A model generated the notes under the pieces. It was not told the origin of the DNA. It saw only the letters and a program-made list of their open reading frames with translations, and made no database searches. Of a stretch of DNA of 63,790 nucleotides, positions 52,617 through 61,213 are shown one piece after another. Numbering within the stretch: position 1 is the stretch's first letter; the number at the start of each line of letters is the position of its first letter. Source of the stretch: Clostridiales bacterium. GTDB lineage: Bacteria; Bacillota; Clostridia; Christensenellales; Aristaeellaceae. The DNA lies in assembly GCA_015056205.1 (NCBI GenBank), contig SVGS01000021.1:1-63790 (forward strand), read 5' to 3'. The position numbers and the translations under genes were made by a program.

Positions 52617-54014
52617 TCATTTGGAACCTTTCAGCAGATTTCCTTTAAGTTCTGCCGGATCTTCCGGCAGCCAGATAATATCGTTCTTATACTTTTCCAG
52701 ATCTTCCTGGTAAACATGCATGAAATCAATCACTTTTCCGTATTGCTTCGGAAACATGCTTTCACAATACTTCGGAGTCACCGCATGCGGAACAATTCCG
52801 ATATAGTCCGAAGCATCGAATCTTGCCAGAATCTCCTCCGCATCTGAAATCAGAACCGGCAGTCCGGCATCATGCAGCGCCAGATAAAAACTTACACTCT
52901 CCATCGGGCGATGTTTCCCGGTGATCTGATAATAGAAGCCAACAGGATGCTGATCAGCTTCTTCCTGCGTCATCTCGCCAAGCCGTACTTTCCATTCCAG
53001 TGTATGCTTGTCATGGCGGACAAACAGAGCCATATGCGTGCTGTTCCCTCCCGGCACAACTTCCCAGGGATGGCCACCGCCATGAGAGCTGAAATACCAT
53101 TCTTCCCAGGCAGAAGGATCATCAAAGGCAATACCGGGACCTTCATTCAACCCATGTCCCTTCCCTGTGAGTCCTTCATCCCGCCCATCTGCGTATCGCA
53201 GATAGAGCTGAACCGGAGTAAAGCCTTCCGTTTTCTTGCCTATGGCTTTATAACCGAGTTCACAGGCTCTGAAGAAATCGTTGGCGGTCATTTTTTCCAG
53301 CCGGCCAATTTTCAGTTCATCATTGCTTCCGGAAGTGATAAGATTGCGGTACCTTTGGATCTGTTCAGGCTTCAGCCCTTCAAATTGCCGTTCTTTATAA
53401 TCCGGTTCCGCGGCGTATACAGCCGATCTTTTAATCACCCCTGTCCTGTACGGATAAGGAAGATTCTTCTCCACAAATCCGTTATAGGTTCCGTCCCGCA
53501 GCATTTCCATACTGTTTTCGACTGCCGGAAGCAGCAGCTTGCACAGTTCTATTGCCGGTTCCTCTTTATACCAGGTTTTCTCCCGTACACCGTCATTCAG
53601 GTTTGCGTTGACAATCAGGCAATGATCCTCTCGGCTTGCAACGGAGAGTCCTCGGAACTTCCACTTGGCGTCGGGTTTGTTTTCACTGATGCCAACGAAA
53701 TACCATTCCATTTCAAACGGATAATACTCCTGCCAGAGTTCCTCGTACTCCTTTTTGCTCTCTACTTCTTCATACGCCTGAGCTTCTTCATAGGTTCTCC
53801 AGTCTGTAATCTCGCCCCGTGGAACCATAACCCAGATTCCCTTTGCTTCATCATTTTCCTTGGAAGAAGCAAGATTCTCCATAGCTTTGAAAAGCGGATC
53901 TAACGTTTCTGCCAGGGCCACTGAGGGTTGTTCAGGATTCTGTATTTCATGGCTATAGCAACCAATCAGCCGGTTCATATCCGGTGCTGTCAGCTTATAT
54001 TCTTTTTGCATCAT
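52617..54014 (-). CDS. Unrecognised 465-residue protein
   Basis: A soluble protein with no signal peptide. Visible blocks: RGLSVASREDHCLIVNANL (a beta-rich part, about 125), LKPEQIQRYRNLITSGSNDE (about 220), MTANDFFRACELGYKA, and a striking SSHGGGHPWEVVPGGNSTHM (about 310-330) with several histidines, then RPMESVSFYLALHDAGLPVL and FDASDYIGIVPH. The His/Gly block could be a metal or active site, but this is a guess. AAGGAGAAG lies before the ATG. First gene of a two-gene operon. Confidence 0.65.
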   Translation of the reverse strand: MMQKEYKLTAPDMNRLIGCYSHEIQNPEQPSVALAETLDPLFKAMENLASSKENDEAKGIWVMVPRGEITDWRTYEEAQAYEEVESKKEYEELWQEYYPFEMEWYFVGISENKPDAKWKFRGLSVASREDHCLIVNANLNDGVREKTWYKEEPAIELCKLLLPAVENSMEMLRDGTYNGFVEKNLPYPYRTGVIKRSAVYAAEPDYKERQFEGLKPEQIQRYRNLITSGSNDELKIGRLEKMTANDFFRACELGYKAIGKKTEGFTPVQLYLRYADGRDEGLTGKGHGLNEGPGIAFDDPSAWEEWYFSSHGGGHPWEVVPGGNSTHMALFVRHDKHTLEWKVRLGEMTQEEADQHPVGFYYQITGKHRPMESVSFYLALHDAGLPVLISDAEEILARFDASDYIGIVPHAVTPKYCESMFPKQYGKVIDFMHVYQEDLEKYKNDIIWLPEDPAELKGNLLKGSK

Positions 54015-54169
54015 TTTCTTCTCCTTTCTGCCATCAGCATGGATTATTCAGGCATTCATGTATTACACTTATTTACTTGACTAAATAATTGTCTTCTTGC
54101 AATGTAGTCTACTGGAAAAAATACTCTAAGTCCACTTCCAAAGTTTACTTTGTTCAAATGAATAATGCG

Positions 54170-54199
54170 CATCGGCAATTTATTAGAAAATTGCCAATG
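54170..54199. repeat. Inverted repeat in the 235-base gap
   Basis: CATCGGCAATTT (54170-54181) against AAATTGCCAATG (54188-54199), 11 of 12 pairs, loop ATTAGA. The surrounding gap (54015-54249) is AT-rich and holds no gene. The hairpin could end the leftward transcript of the small zinc-ribbon gene, though no T-run follows. Confidence 0.45.
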
Positions 54200-54249
54200 T
54201 TCATTGATTTTTCTGTTAGTGCATTTGGGTTCACGATAGAATAAATGCT

Positions 54250-54441
54250 CTACGCCTCCTCAAACTCACTCAATTCTTCCCAGTCTTCATGTTCCCCAAC
54301 CCGCCTGAGGTATTCCAGGCCACCGTCAACAGCACAAGCCCCGCATGAGCAAAACCTGAAATCATGTACCGAAGTGCTTTCAATGATATCTCCACATTTC
54401 AGACACTTTATCTTATTCGTTCTGATTTTCTTATTCTCCAT
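54250..54441 (-). CDS. Small zinc-ribbon-like protein (DUF7695-like)
   Basis: 63 residues; the ATG at 54441 has GAGGTG upstream. It encodes IRTNKIKCLKCGDIIES, then FRFCSCGACAVDGGLEYLRR and EDWEELSEFE. CxxC and CxC pairs would bind one zinc, and the VDGGxEYLRR-x-x-WEELSE ending matches a small family common in phages, plasmids and genomic islands. Function unknown. It follows the ATPase gene by 16 bases, probably in one transcript. Confidence 0.7.
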   Translation of the reverse strand: MENKKIRTNKIKCLKCGDIIESTSVHDFRFCSCGACAVDGGLEYLRRVGEHEDWEELSEFEEA

Positions 54442-54457
54442 AGACACCTCAATATCA

Positions 54458-55774
54458 TTACTTTCTTTCAATCGTCAAAATCAGCCTTTTCAGTTCATCA
54501 ATCATAAACAAAGGGACATTCAAGATTTTTCCGTCATAGCTAAGGTTCTTCATTGACAGGCGGACAGCTATCGGTGTCTCAGCATCATAATCCTTTATAT
54601 ACCGTTTCATACTCGCAGCTTTGACCGCTTCCCCTGCTTTTGCTTCAACCGGAATGATATCGTTCTCACACTGAATAATAAAATCAACCTCATGAGGCGC
54701 TTCTGCCCAATAGCGCGGAGGCACTTCGAAACTTCGAATCAAAGACTGATAAACAAAGTTTTCAGTCAATGCTCCTTTGAATTCTGTAAACAGCCTCATC
54801 TGTTCTGCAAAAGCTGTTGTAGATAGATGAGACAAGCGACGTAGAATGCCTACATCTACAGCGAAAACCTTGAAGGCGCTCAGATCGTCATAACCGGACA
54901 GAGGCAGTCCGGGCTTTGTAATTCTGAACACTTTGCTGATAATATCAGCGTCATTCAGCCAGTTCAGCGCATTTTCATATTCCCTTGCCCGAGCGCCTGG
55001 CTTAACCACGCTGTACAGGAACTTCTTATTCTCCTTCGCAAGCTGAGAGGGTAATGACTGCCAGATATAGCGGATCTTCGGCACATCTTCAATCGGTGCA
55101 TGCTTTCCAAAGTCATTCTCATAAGACAGGATAATATCAGCAAGCACCTTTTCCACTTCAGCCGGATCTCTGTCTTCCGTCCAGACCCTGACAGACTCAG
55201 GCATGCCACCCGTCACAAAATACTGCTTCAGTTTCTCTGTCAAAGGTGAAAAGAATGCATCCGGAATCGCTTCCGGCTCATTGATTGAAGAAAGATACTG
55301 AACATAATTTTCGGATCCGTCCGCTAGCAGGAATTCCGTAAAGGTCATCGGACCCATCTCCAGAAAATCCACCTGACCGACAGGGAATCCGCTGGACAGC
55401 TGCAAGCCAAGAAGTGATCCTGCACTGGCAACATAGTATTCCGGAGCGTCTTCCTTGAAATACTTCAGGCTGTTCAACGCTTCTTCGCAAGCCTGGATCT
55501 CATCGAAGATGATCAGCGTATCCGTGGTAATCGCTTTCCCCGTAGCCATAGAAAGATTCTGAAGAATCCGGTGAACATCTTTTGTCATCTGGAAAAACTG
55601 GGCGAATTCCGGTTCTCTGTCAAAATTGATCTTCACATATCCACCCGGAAACGTCTTGCCAAATTCCTCAAGAATCCATGACTTTCCAACCTGTCTGGCA
55701 CCGCGTAGTACAAGTGGCTTCCGTCTTTTGGATTGTTTCCACGCGATCAGGTCATTCATAATCAAGCGTTTCAT
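54458..55774 (-). CDS. AAA_14/DUF4143 ATPase
   Basis: About 438 residues from the ATG at 55774 (AGGGGG upstream). Walker A LRGARQVGKSWIL (about 24-36), Walker B TLIIFDEIQACEEAL, sensor region ASAGSLLGLQL, helix-rich middle, and a C-terminal DUF4143 region with EVDFIIQCENDIIPVEAKAG, which looks like a PD-(D/E)xK nuclease-type core. This family is widespread in anaerobes, with unproven roles. A broken copy of its 5' end lies at 48648-48848. Confidence 0.88.
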   Translation of the reverse strand: MKRLIMNDLIAWKQSKRRKPLVLRGARQVGKSWILEEFGKTFPGGYVKINFDREPEFAQFFQMTKDVHRILQNLSMATGKAITTDTLIIFDEIQACEEALNSLKYFKEDAPEYYVASAGSLLGLQLSSGFPVGQVDFLEMGPMTFTEFLLADGSENYVQYLSSINEPEAIPDAFFSPLTEKLKQYFVTGGMPESVRVWTEDRDPAEVEKVLADIILSYENDFGKHAPIEDVPKIRYIWQSLPSQLAKENKKFLYSVVKPGARAREYENALNWLNDADIISKVFRITKPGLPLSGYDDLSAFKVFAVDVGILRRLSHLSTTAFAEQMRLFTEFKGALTENFVYQSLIRSFEVPPRYWAEAPHEVDFIIQCENDIIPVEAKAGEAVKAASMKRYIKDYDAETPIAVRLSMKNLSYDGKILNVPLFMIDELKRLILTIERK

Positions 55775-55887
55775 TCTGATCAATCCCCCTGTCCGTCCAA
55801 ATCCAGTTCCTAATTCTCATTTGTATCATAATGCGGTCATAAGGTGAAGTCAACAAAAATCACACCAATTTTAAGAATTATGTGATT

Positions 55888-56287
55888 ATAATCACGTTTT
55901 TATTGATATTTATGTGATTACCGCTTGATCAACCGTCTGAAAGCAACAACAGAATGTATTACGGCCGCAGATAATTCTTGATACACTACCCGGCCGCATC
56001 CGCTAGCTTAAACGCGGACAACTGCGTTGCTTTTGGTACACTGCCAAAAAGCTGCCTTGGAATCCAACCGGGCTGTGGATTTCTCTTCCGGTTCCCCGTC
56101 CAGATAGACAAACAGCGCATCTGTGATGCTGCTTCGGCTGTATTGTTCCTGTCTGCCGAAAAGGCCCAGCTGAGCTCCACGGTATAAAAGATGCATGTTA
56201 CGGATCCATGTCTAGATAGAGCGCCTGCTTTATATCTCCTTTTGCAAATAATGGGATTATAGTGGGATTTAGTGGTTTAAATAGAAT
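55888..56287. other. 400-base gap with unresolved open frames
   Basis: Three minus-strand frames stay open for about 60 codons between 55986 and 56196, with no ribosome site and no family that I recognise. It is probably a relic of a mobile-element gene, given the TnpV gene and terminator next to it. Confidence 0.3.
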
Positions 56288-56327
56288 ATAAAAAACCCGG
56301 AAGCCGTTGATTTACAACAACTTCCGG
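56288..56327 (-). terminator. Strong leftward terminator
   Basis: On the minus strand CCGGAAG..GTTG-TAAAT-CAAC..CTTCCGG forms a long imperfect stem (plus 56297-56303 with 56321-56327, inner 56306-56309 with 56315-56318), followed by GTTTTTTATATTC. No intact leftward gene lies directly upstream, so the gene it served is lost. Confidence 0.7.
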
Positions 56328-56328
56328 T

Positions 56329-56355
56329 GTGTGCGGGAAACAGGACTTGAAGTCG
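56329..56355 (-). other. tRNA 3'-end-like sequence, possible attachment site core
   Basis: The minus strand reads ACTTCAAGTCCTGTTTCCCG followed by CAC, which looks like a T-loop (TTCAAGT) plus acceptor strand, but the 5' T-stem strand does not pair, so this is not an intact tRNA. Elements that enter tRNA 3' ends leave such pieces at one end. No integrase gene is in view. Confidence 0.3.
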
Positions 56356-56571
56356 GAGGCAGCTGTAAATAATGCATCTTTTTGTATAATCTGGTACAAA
56401 GTTGGAATCGAATCAGACAAAATCGATCAATATCATACACTCTGAGTAAACCCTGGTTGGGGTGGAAATTGGGGTGGAACCAACAACCGGAGATGATCTG
56501 CTGAGGCACGCTGTTGAAGGGGGCAGAAACAAGCAAACTGATCAACAAACGTAACAAAGGAGGTCATCACC

Positions 56572-56952
56572 ATGGCACAGATGAAAAAGGAAATCATCGA
56601 AAACGGCATTCATTATACCTTTCACGGAGACTATTATTTCCCTGCTCTTGAATTTGCTGAAACTCCCCAACAGGGCATCGGCCGCTATGGCAGGATGCGC
56701 AAAAGCTACCTTGAAAAGCATCGCCCCGGGCTGTATGAGCGACTCATCCTTTCCGGAAAGCTGTACGAGCACCTGGCGGAAATCGATACCTGCTGCGCTG
56801 ATCGGATGGACCGTATGGTCCGACAAATGGCAGATGCTGAAGGCATCAGCGAAGAGATGAAAACAAGAGATCAACTTGCTTGGGTCAGATGCATGAATAG
56901 CATCCGGCAGCGGACAGAAGAAATAATCCTCAACGAACTGGTCTATGCATAA
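56572..56952 (+). CDS. tnpV: TnpV transposon-encoded protein
   Basis: 126 residues after AAAGGAGGTC. The whole chain matches the TnpV family carried by Tn4451-like and other clostridial elements: KKEIIENGIHYTFHGDYYFP, RYGRMRKSYLEKHRPGLYE, LILSGKLYEHLAEID and the closing RTEEIILNELVY. Its biochemical role is not known. It marks this area as part of an integrated element; the large serine recombinase usually nearby is not in the window. Confidence 0.85.
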   Translation: MAQMKKEIIENGIHYTFHGDYYFPALEFAETPQQGIGRYGRMRKSYLEKHRPGLYERLILSGKLYEHLAEIDTCCADRMDRMVRQMADAEGISEEMKTRDQLAWVRCMNSIRQRTEEIILNELVYA

Positions 56953-57175
56953 TCATGCTCCACTTAGCCGTCTCCCTGGAGGCGGCTTTTTCGAATGGCC
57001 CGTTCTAATGCACTCTGCCAGTACGAATCCCGGCACAACGAGATTGCGATCCAAGTATCATTGGGATAGAACAAGCAAATAATACTCCAGAATACTGGAA
57101 ATCCATGCTGTACTGAGATATAATTAATTGTCTCTTATGTGCAATTTCAATCTGGCTGTCAAAGGAGTATGGATC

Positions 57176-57412
57176 GTGGTCAAAAACAACGTTGAGATCG
57201 ATATAAAAGTCATGTGCATTGAAGCCGGGACAACGCAGGCCAAACTGGCGCATGAAATCAGTACTACGCCCGCCTATGTCAACCGGGTGATCCGGCAGAA
57301 GGAAACAGTCGTCAATAAAACCTTTACCAGCATGGTCGAAGCCTTGGGCTATGATATTCAGCTGACTTATGTAAAACGGACTGAAAACGGACAGGACGGT
57401 GATCAGCGATGA
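57176..57412 (+). CDS. Small helix-turn-helix DNA-binding protein
   Basis: About 78 residues from the GTG at 57176, eight bases after AAAGGAG. IKVMCIEAGTTQAKLAHEIS and TPAYVNRVIRQ form an XRE-like helix-turn-helix; FTSMVEALGYDIQLTYVKR is the dimer tail usual in this small family. It overlaps the AlbA/HATPase gene by 4 bases (ATGA), so it is probably its regulator or partner. Confidence 0.78.
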   Translation: MVKNNVEIDIKVMCIEAGTTQAKLAHEISTTPAYVNRVIRQKETVVNKTFTSMVEALGYDIQLTYVKRTENGQDGDQR

Positions 57413-59007
57413 GCAGCAGAATTCCCAGCCTGCCGGAGGAACTTCTGTCTCTGATCCGGCATGGAGAGAATTATCAGGTCGAATACAAGGAAGCCAGAAC
57501 CGATCTGCCGAAATCCTTATTTGATTCCGTCTGCGCATTCTCCAATCGGGAGGGCGGCGATATTTTCCTGGGCGTTCACGATACCGGCGTTGTTTTCGGC
57601 GTCGATCCGTCGGCCGCAGCAAAGCTCATTACAAACTTCGTCACGCTGGCCAACAACAAGGATAAGATCTTTCCGCCGCTCTATCTGTCAGCCAGAGAGT
57701 ACCTTTTCGTCTCTGATGGCACCTTCTCCGGCGTGGACAAGAAAGGCAAAATGATCCAGGAGCAGGCCGGCGAATACCATATCATCCACATTCACGTTCC
57801 CGTCAGCCCGTCAGTCGTTCGTCATAAAGGGCGGATCTTTGACAGGAATGGCGATGCGGATATGGACATTACCGACTTATCCGACCGGGTCTTTCAGTGC
57901 TATGCCCGCAAGCAAAGCACCTATTACGTAAACAGGGTCTATCCCCATTGGAGCGTATCCGATCTCCGCGCTGATCTGATCGACAAAGCCCGGGAGATGG
58001 CGATTACCCGGAAACAGCTCTTCGATAAGCAGCGTCATCCCTGGGCAGATATGGACAATGAAGAACTGCTCCGAACGAGTGGGCTGATCCTGACGGATGA
58101 AGAAGGAAGAACCGGCATCACCCTGGCGGCAGTTCTGCTGTTTGGCACGGACAACATGATCGCCTCAGCCTGCGCTCATCACAAAACAGACTGCATTTAC
58201 CGCGTCTATAACGTAGATCGCTATGACGACCGGGAGGTCATTCTAACAAACCTGCTGGAATCCTATGAGCAGATGTTCGCCTTCGGGCAGAAGCATCTGA
58301 ATGATCTGTTCGTGCTGGACGGCATCCAGAGTGTTAGCGCCAGGGACAAGATCCTACGCGAAATTATCTCAAACTCCCTGGCTCACCGGGATTACTCCAG
58401 CGGGTATGTGGCCAAGCTGCTGATCGAGCGAGACAGGATCACCGTGGAAAATGGAAACCGGGCACACGGCATCGGTGCGCTGGACATCAGAAGCTTTGAG
58501 CCCTTCGCCAAGAATCCCACCATCAGCAAAGTATTCCGAGAAATCGGGTATGCTGACGAGCTGGGCTCCGGCATGCGGAACAGCTATAAGTACACCATGA
58601 TGTACAGCGGCGCGGAGCCGGAATTCATCGAGGGCGACGTATTCAAGATCATCATCCCGCTCTCCTTTGGCTCCATGACAAAGGTCGGTCCGGGGAGTAT
58701 TTTACCTGTGGCAAGTGGGCAAGTGGGCAAGTCAAGTGGTGAAGTCGGTGGTGAAGTCAGTGGTGAAGTCGGTGGTGAAGTCGGTGGTGAAGTCATACGC
58801 GTTAATCTTGATGTTCAGAAATTAAACGCTCTTCTTGAATATTGCAAGGAAGCCAGAAGTCGCACGGAGATGCAATCATTCTGCGGCATCAAATCGCAGG
58901 ATTATTTCAGACGTAATATTCTTTTACCCCTGCTGGAAAGCGGCAGGCTGAAGCGCACAATCCCAGATAAGCCCAACAGCAGCAAGCAGAAGTATATCCG
59001 GGCATGA
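57409..59007 (+). CDS. AlbA_2/Schlafen-like domain plus HATPase_c_4 protein
   Basis: 532 residues. N-terminal AlbA_2 domain: YQVEYKEARTDLPKSLFDSV, FSNREGGDIFLGV (about 45-60). Middle: LREIISNSLAHRDYSSGYVA is the HATPase_c_4 ATP-binding block (about 325), followed by FEPFAKNPTISKVFREIGYA and ADELGSGMRNSYKY. A GGEV repeat linker (about 443-462) leads to a C-terminal winged helix (about 470-525). The family is widespread as transcription regulators and in defence islands; the role here is open. It is coupled to the HTH gene. Confidence 0.85.
   Translation: MSSRIPSLPEELLSLIRHGENYQVEYKEARTDLPKSLFDSVCAFSNREGGDIFLGVHDTGVVFGVDPSAAAKLITNFVTLANNKDKIFPPLYLSAREYLFVSDGTFSGVDKKGKMIQEQAGEYHIIHIHVPVSPSVVRHKGRIFDRNGDADMDITDLSDRVFQCYARKQSTYYVNRVYPHWSVSDLRADLIDKAREMAITRKQLFDKQRHPWADMDNEELLRTSGLILTDEEGRTGITLAAVLLFGTDNMIASACAHHKTDCIYRVYNVDRYDDREVILTNLLESYEQMFAFGQKHLNDLFVLDGIQSVSARDKILREIISNSLAHRDYSSGYVAKLLIERDRITVENGNRAHGIGALDIRSFEPFAKNPTISKVFREIGYADELGSGMRNSYKYTMMYSGAEPEFIEGDVFKIIIPLSFGSMTKVGPGSILPVASGQVGKSSGEVGGEVSGEVGGEVGGEVIRVNLDVQKLNALLEYCKEARSRTEMQSFCGIKSQDYFRRNILLPLLESGRLKRTIPDKPNSSKQKYIRA
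58735..58794 (+). repeat. Five 12-base tandem repeats inside the AlbA/HATPase gene
   Basis: Five units of (A/G)GTGGTGAAGTC (58735-58794), encoding S/G-G-E-V units in the linker before the winged helix. They are preceded by a shorter CAAGTGGG repeat. As 12 is a multiple of three, copy-number change alters linker length without breaking the frame. Confidence 0.9.
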
Positions 59008-59052
59008 GCTTATATCCTTACCGAAACGACTACTTTTCACGCTTTCCCCACA

Positions 59053-59092
59053 AAAACCTCTGGCAGCCTTTGTCGGCCGCCAGAGGTTTTTT
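59053..59092 (+). terminator. Terminator of the HTH-AlbA operon
   Basis: AACCTCTGGC (59055-59064) pairs with GCCAGAGGTT (59079-59088) and is followed by TTTT: a 10-bp stem, 14-base loop and T-run, 46 bases after the stop. Confidence 0.85.
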
Positions 59093-59178
59093 GTTATAAT
59101 ATCTCGCTCATTTTTCGCTGTCCGATTGACAGGAAGCTTCTCACGCATCTTGCGGGTACTGTCCACGCAGGCCATTTC

Positions 59179-59826
59179 TTACTTCCTGAGTCCATCCCAC
59201 AGATGCGCTTCCATCTCATCAAGGGCAGCCTGGTTTTCAGGGAAGGGTTCATATGTTTTCTCCCATAATACCGTTGCCTCACCTACAAGACTGTCTGCTT
59301 CCCATACAGTAACGTGCAGCCGGTCCAGATTTGTAGTTTGAGTTCCGATTCTGCCTTCCCATACAATGGATGTTTCCTCTTCTGACACTATGGTGCGAAT
59401 GCTCTTTAGGACATTTCCATCCCAGACACAAATCTCCGCATGAAACAATGTACCCGCATTGCCATCGTTACTCCTTGATACCAGATATTGTCCGTCCACT
59501 AACTCATAGTTGATAATATCATCGATCCAGTGTTCAGCATATTCATATTCGCTGCCATTCCAGAGATAGAACTCGTAATAGGCGTTGGAAGCCCCTAAAG
59601 CTGTAACCATGACGAGATCCGGATGTCCATCAAAATTGACATCTTCATATCTGACCGGAGGCTCCTTCTCGATGGAGACGAAGTAAATCTCCTGACCGTT
59701 ATCTGCAGTATAGCGATGGATATACCCATCCGCCGTCCTTCCCACGATTTCCGCCGAAGCCGTGACGGCAAGGCACATCGTGATCATAAGAATCGCAGAC
59801 AAGAGAATGAACCCTTTGGCTTTCAT
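59179..59826 (-). CDS. Secreted protein with FG-GAP-like calcium loop
   Basis: 215 residues; signal peptide MKAKGFILLSAILMITMCLA cleaved near ASAEIV. The mature part contains YEDVNFDGHPDLVMVTALG, a D-x-N-x-D-G-x-x-D calcium loop as in FG-GAP/VCBS repeats, then strand-rich sequence (YEFYLWNGSEYEYAEHW, EICVWDGNVLKSIRTI). Probably a small outside-facing beta-propeller-like or binding protein. Role unknown. One of several secreted genes read leftward at the right end. Confidence 0.7.
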   Translation of the reverse strand: MKAKGFILLSAILMITMCLAVTASAEIVGRTADGYIHRYTADNGQEIYFVSIEKEPPVRYEDVNFDGHPDLVMVTALGASNAYYEFYLWNGSEYEYAEHWIDDIINYELVDGQYLVSRSNDGNAGTLFHAEICVWDGNVLKSIRTIVSEEETSIVWEGRIGTQTTNLDRLHVTVWEADSLVGEATVLWEKTYEPFPENQAALDEMEAHLWDGLRK

Positions 59827-59898
59827 TTGTATTTGCTCCTTTGCATGCCGTAATTGTCTGGCAAAACTCCATTTTCATAGTCAACCATGACTGCAGGT

Positions 59899-60411
59899 TT
59901 AATCTGCAGTCATCTGCTTTATATCCAACAGCTGGATGAGAGAGCCTGTATAAGCAGATATCATTAACTGATATGTATTCTCGTACTTGCCTGTATCAGT
60001 ATTTTCTGTTAAAAAGCATACAGAATAATATTCGTGCTCATCAAAGTCTTGCATGTTAACTTCAACCCAGAAATCCACATCTGGAATATAATCAGATAAA
60101 TCGTCCTTAATACAATCCAGATATGAGCATAGATAATCATATGCGAGATTTTTAACCGCTTCAGTTCCAATATGCCTTTCATCTGGTACACCTCTCCGTG
60201 TTCCTGTATTGTGGTAAACATATTTATTGTAAAAATCAGCTTTTTCTTCCAATGACCATGTATAAAACGGTCCTTTCGTAGATATGGCCTTGTTCATTTC
60301 CAGGACAAAGATGTCATTGGCATCTATACCGGATGCTGCTTCTGCTGGACATGTATTCATAGGGGAAAGGATTGATAGTAGTATAACCATTAACAGCAAT
60401 TTCGCTTTCAT
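59899..60411 (-). CDS. Small secreted protein of unknown function
   Basis: 170 residues; signal peptide MKAKLLLMVILLSILSPMNT with cleavage near AEAASG. GAGGAGG lies about eight bases before the ATG. Blocks: WSLEEKADFYNKYVYHNTG, AYDYLCSYLDCIKDDLSDYI, and a C-terminal ISAYTGSLIQL of PepSY-like look. The start lies inside the 3' end of the frameshifted gene upstream. Confidence 0.65.
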   Translation of the reverse strand: MKAKLLLMVILLSILSPMNTCPAEAASGIDANDIFVLEMNKAISTKGPFYTWSLEEKADFYNKYVYHNTGTRRGVPDERHIGTEAVKNLAYDYLCSYLDCIKDDLSDYIPDVDFWVEVNMQDFDEHEYYSVCFLTENTDTGKYENTYQLMISAYTGSLIQLLDIKQMTAD

Positions 60412-60977
60412 GTTCGATACCTCCTTCGCTATCTACATCGTAACAAATATACCATATGGCTCTCGGTTTAGCCAGACGAGGAATGTAACATTTAAGAGAT
60501 AAACGATGGAGGAGCGTGAAGTCATACCAATCGGGCCAATGCTCTACAAAGATCAGGGTCCCTTCTTCACCCCAGCCCCATCCGGAAAAACTGATCAGCT
60601 GCACCAACGGCACATTCTCGGTTGAAATGCTTGCATTCCCATGATGCTGAAGGTCTGCCTGGCTGATAAGCTCCCGAAGCACAGGCGCCCCGCAGGGCTC
60701 CATCTCGATTCCCCAGGATTGAAGCAGTTCGCGGGTCGCTTCATCCTGACCCCGATCATAAGCGTCCCGCAGGCGCTGCCAAGCCTCCGCCGGATCCATG
60801 GCAAGCGGCTGAAATCCCTGCTCCTCCGCTCCGTTATAGCGGGGGATTTCTTCGCGCCATACATAGCTGCTGTGTTCCCGCACATTTTCTATGGTAACCC
60901 ACGGCGTTTCCTCGGCGAAAGAAACTGCACTGATCACGATGATCAGAAGAGAGAAGAACTGAAGCAAATCTTTTCAT
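60314..60977 (-). pseudogene. Secreted protein gene with a frameshift in its signal peptide
   Basis: A good ribosome site (GGAGG, eight bases) precedes ATG 60977, which reads MKRFASVLLSS and then loses the signal peptide. In the next frame, from 60967, the sequence reads LLIIVISAVSFAEE and stays open to 60314. One base of shift in the CTTCTCTCTTCT run would restore a full signal peptide. The body (WREEIPRYNGAEEQGFQPLA, RLRDAYDRGQDEATRELLQS) resembles exported proteins of this region. It overlaps the next gene by 98 bases, so the 3' end may be lost too. Confidence 0.6.
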
Positions 60978-61010
60978 GAGTACAACCTCCGGCTAATTTT
61001 TTCTTCTATG

Positions 61011-61090
61011 CTTACTCATACCCACCCATGCCGTCGACCCATTCCCCGCTGGGCTCGTGCCAGACATAGAAGGCCAGGTCTTCGGCGGTG
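61011..61090 (-). pseudogene. Orphan copy of the 3' end of the SH3-like gene at the right edge
   Basis: Matches 62737-62816 over 80 bases (about 75 identical by eye) and encodes the same ending, AEDLAFYVWHEPSGEWVDG then MGGYE and stop. Nothing of the rest of that gene precedes it. The following 61091-61213 has no gene I can support. Confidence 0.75.
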
Positions 61091-61213
61091 GCAGTCAGAT
61101 GCGACTGCTCTCCGTTCCACTACAGTTGGTCACTACAGACTGCTCAATGGCATGAATCCGCAGACACGCTGGCTATTTATTGATAAAGTCTGGCCGGGGT
61201 GAAGCCAGGATGA

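Noticed and set aside
56329..56355. Complete tRNA gene
   Set aside because: Only a T-loop and acceptor-like strand are seen; the matching T-stem strand, anticodon arm and 5' acceptor strand are missing.
56312..56557. 81-codon minus-strand frame
   Set aside because: It runs through the terminator and tRNA-like piece, has no ribosome site and no family.
58735..58794. CRISPR-like array
   Set aside because: Units are 12 bases, contiguous without spacers and in frame inside a gene, so this is a coding tandem repeat.
61008..61202. 64-codon plus-strand frame
   Set aside because: The first half is the antisense of the SH3-gene tail relic; no ribosome site. The end (HYRLLNGMNPQTRWLFID) is curious, but too short to support.
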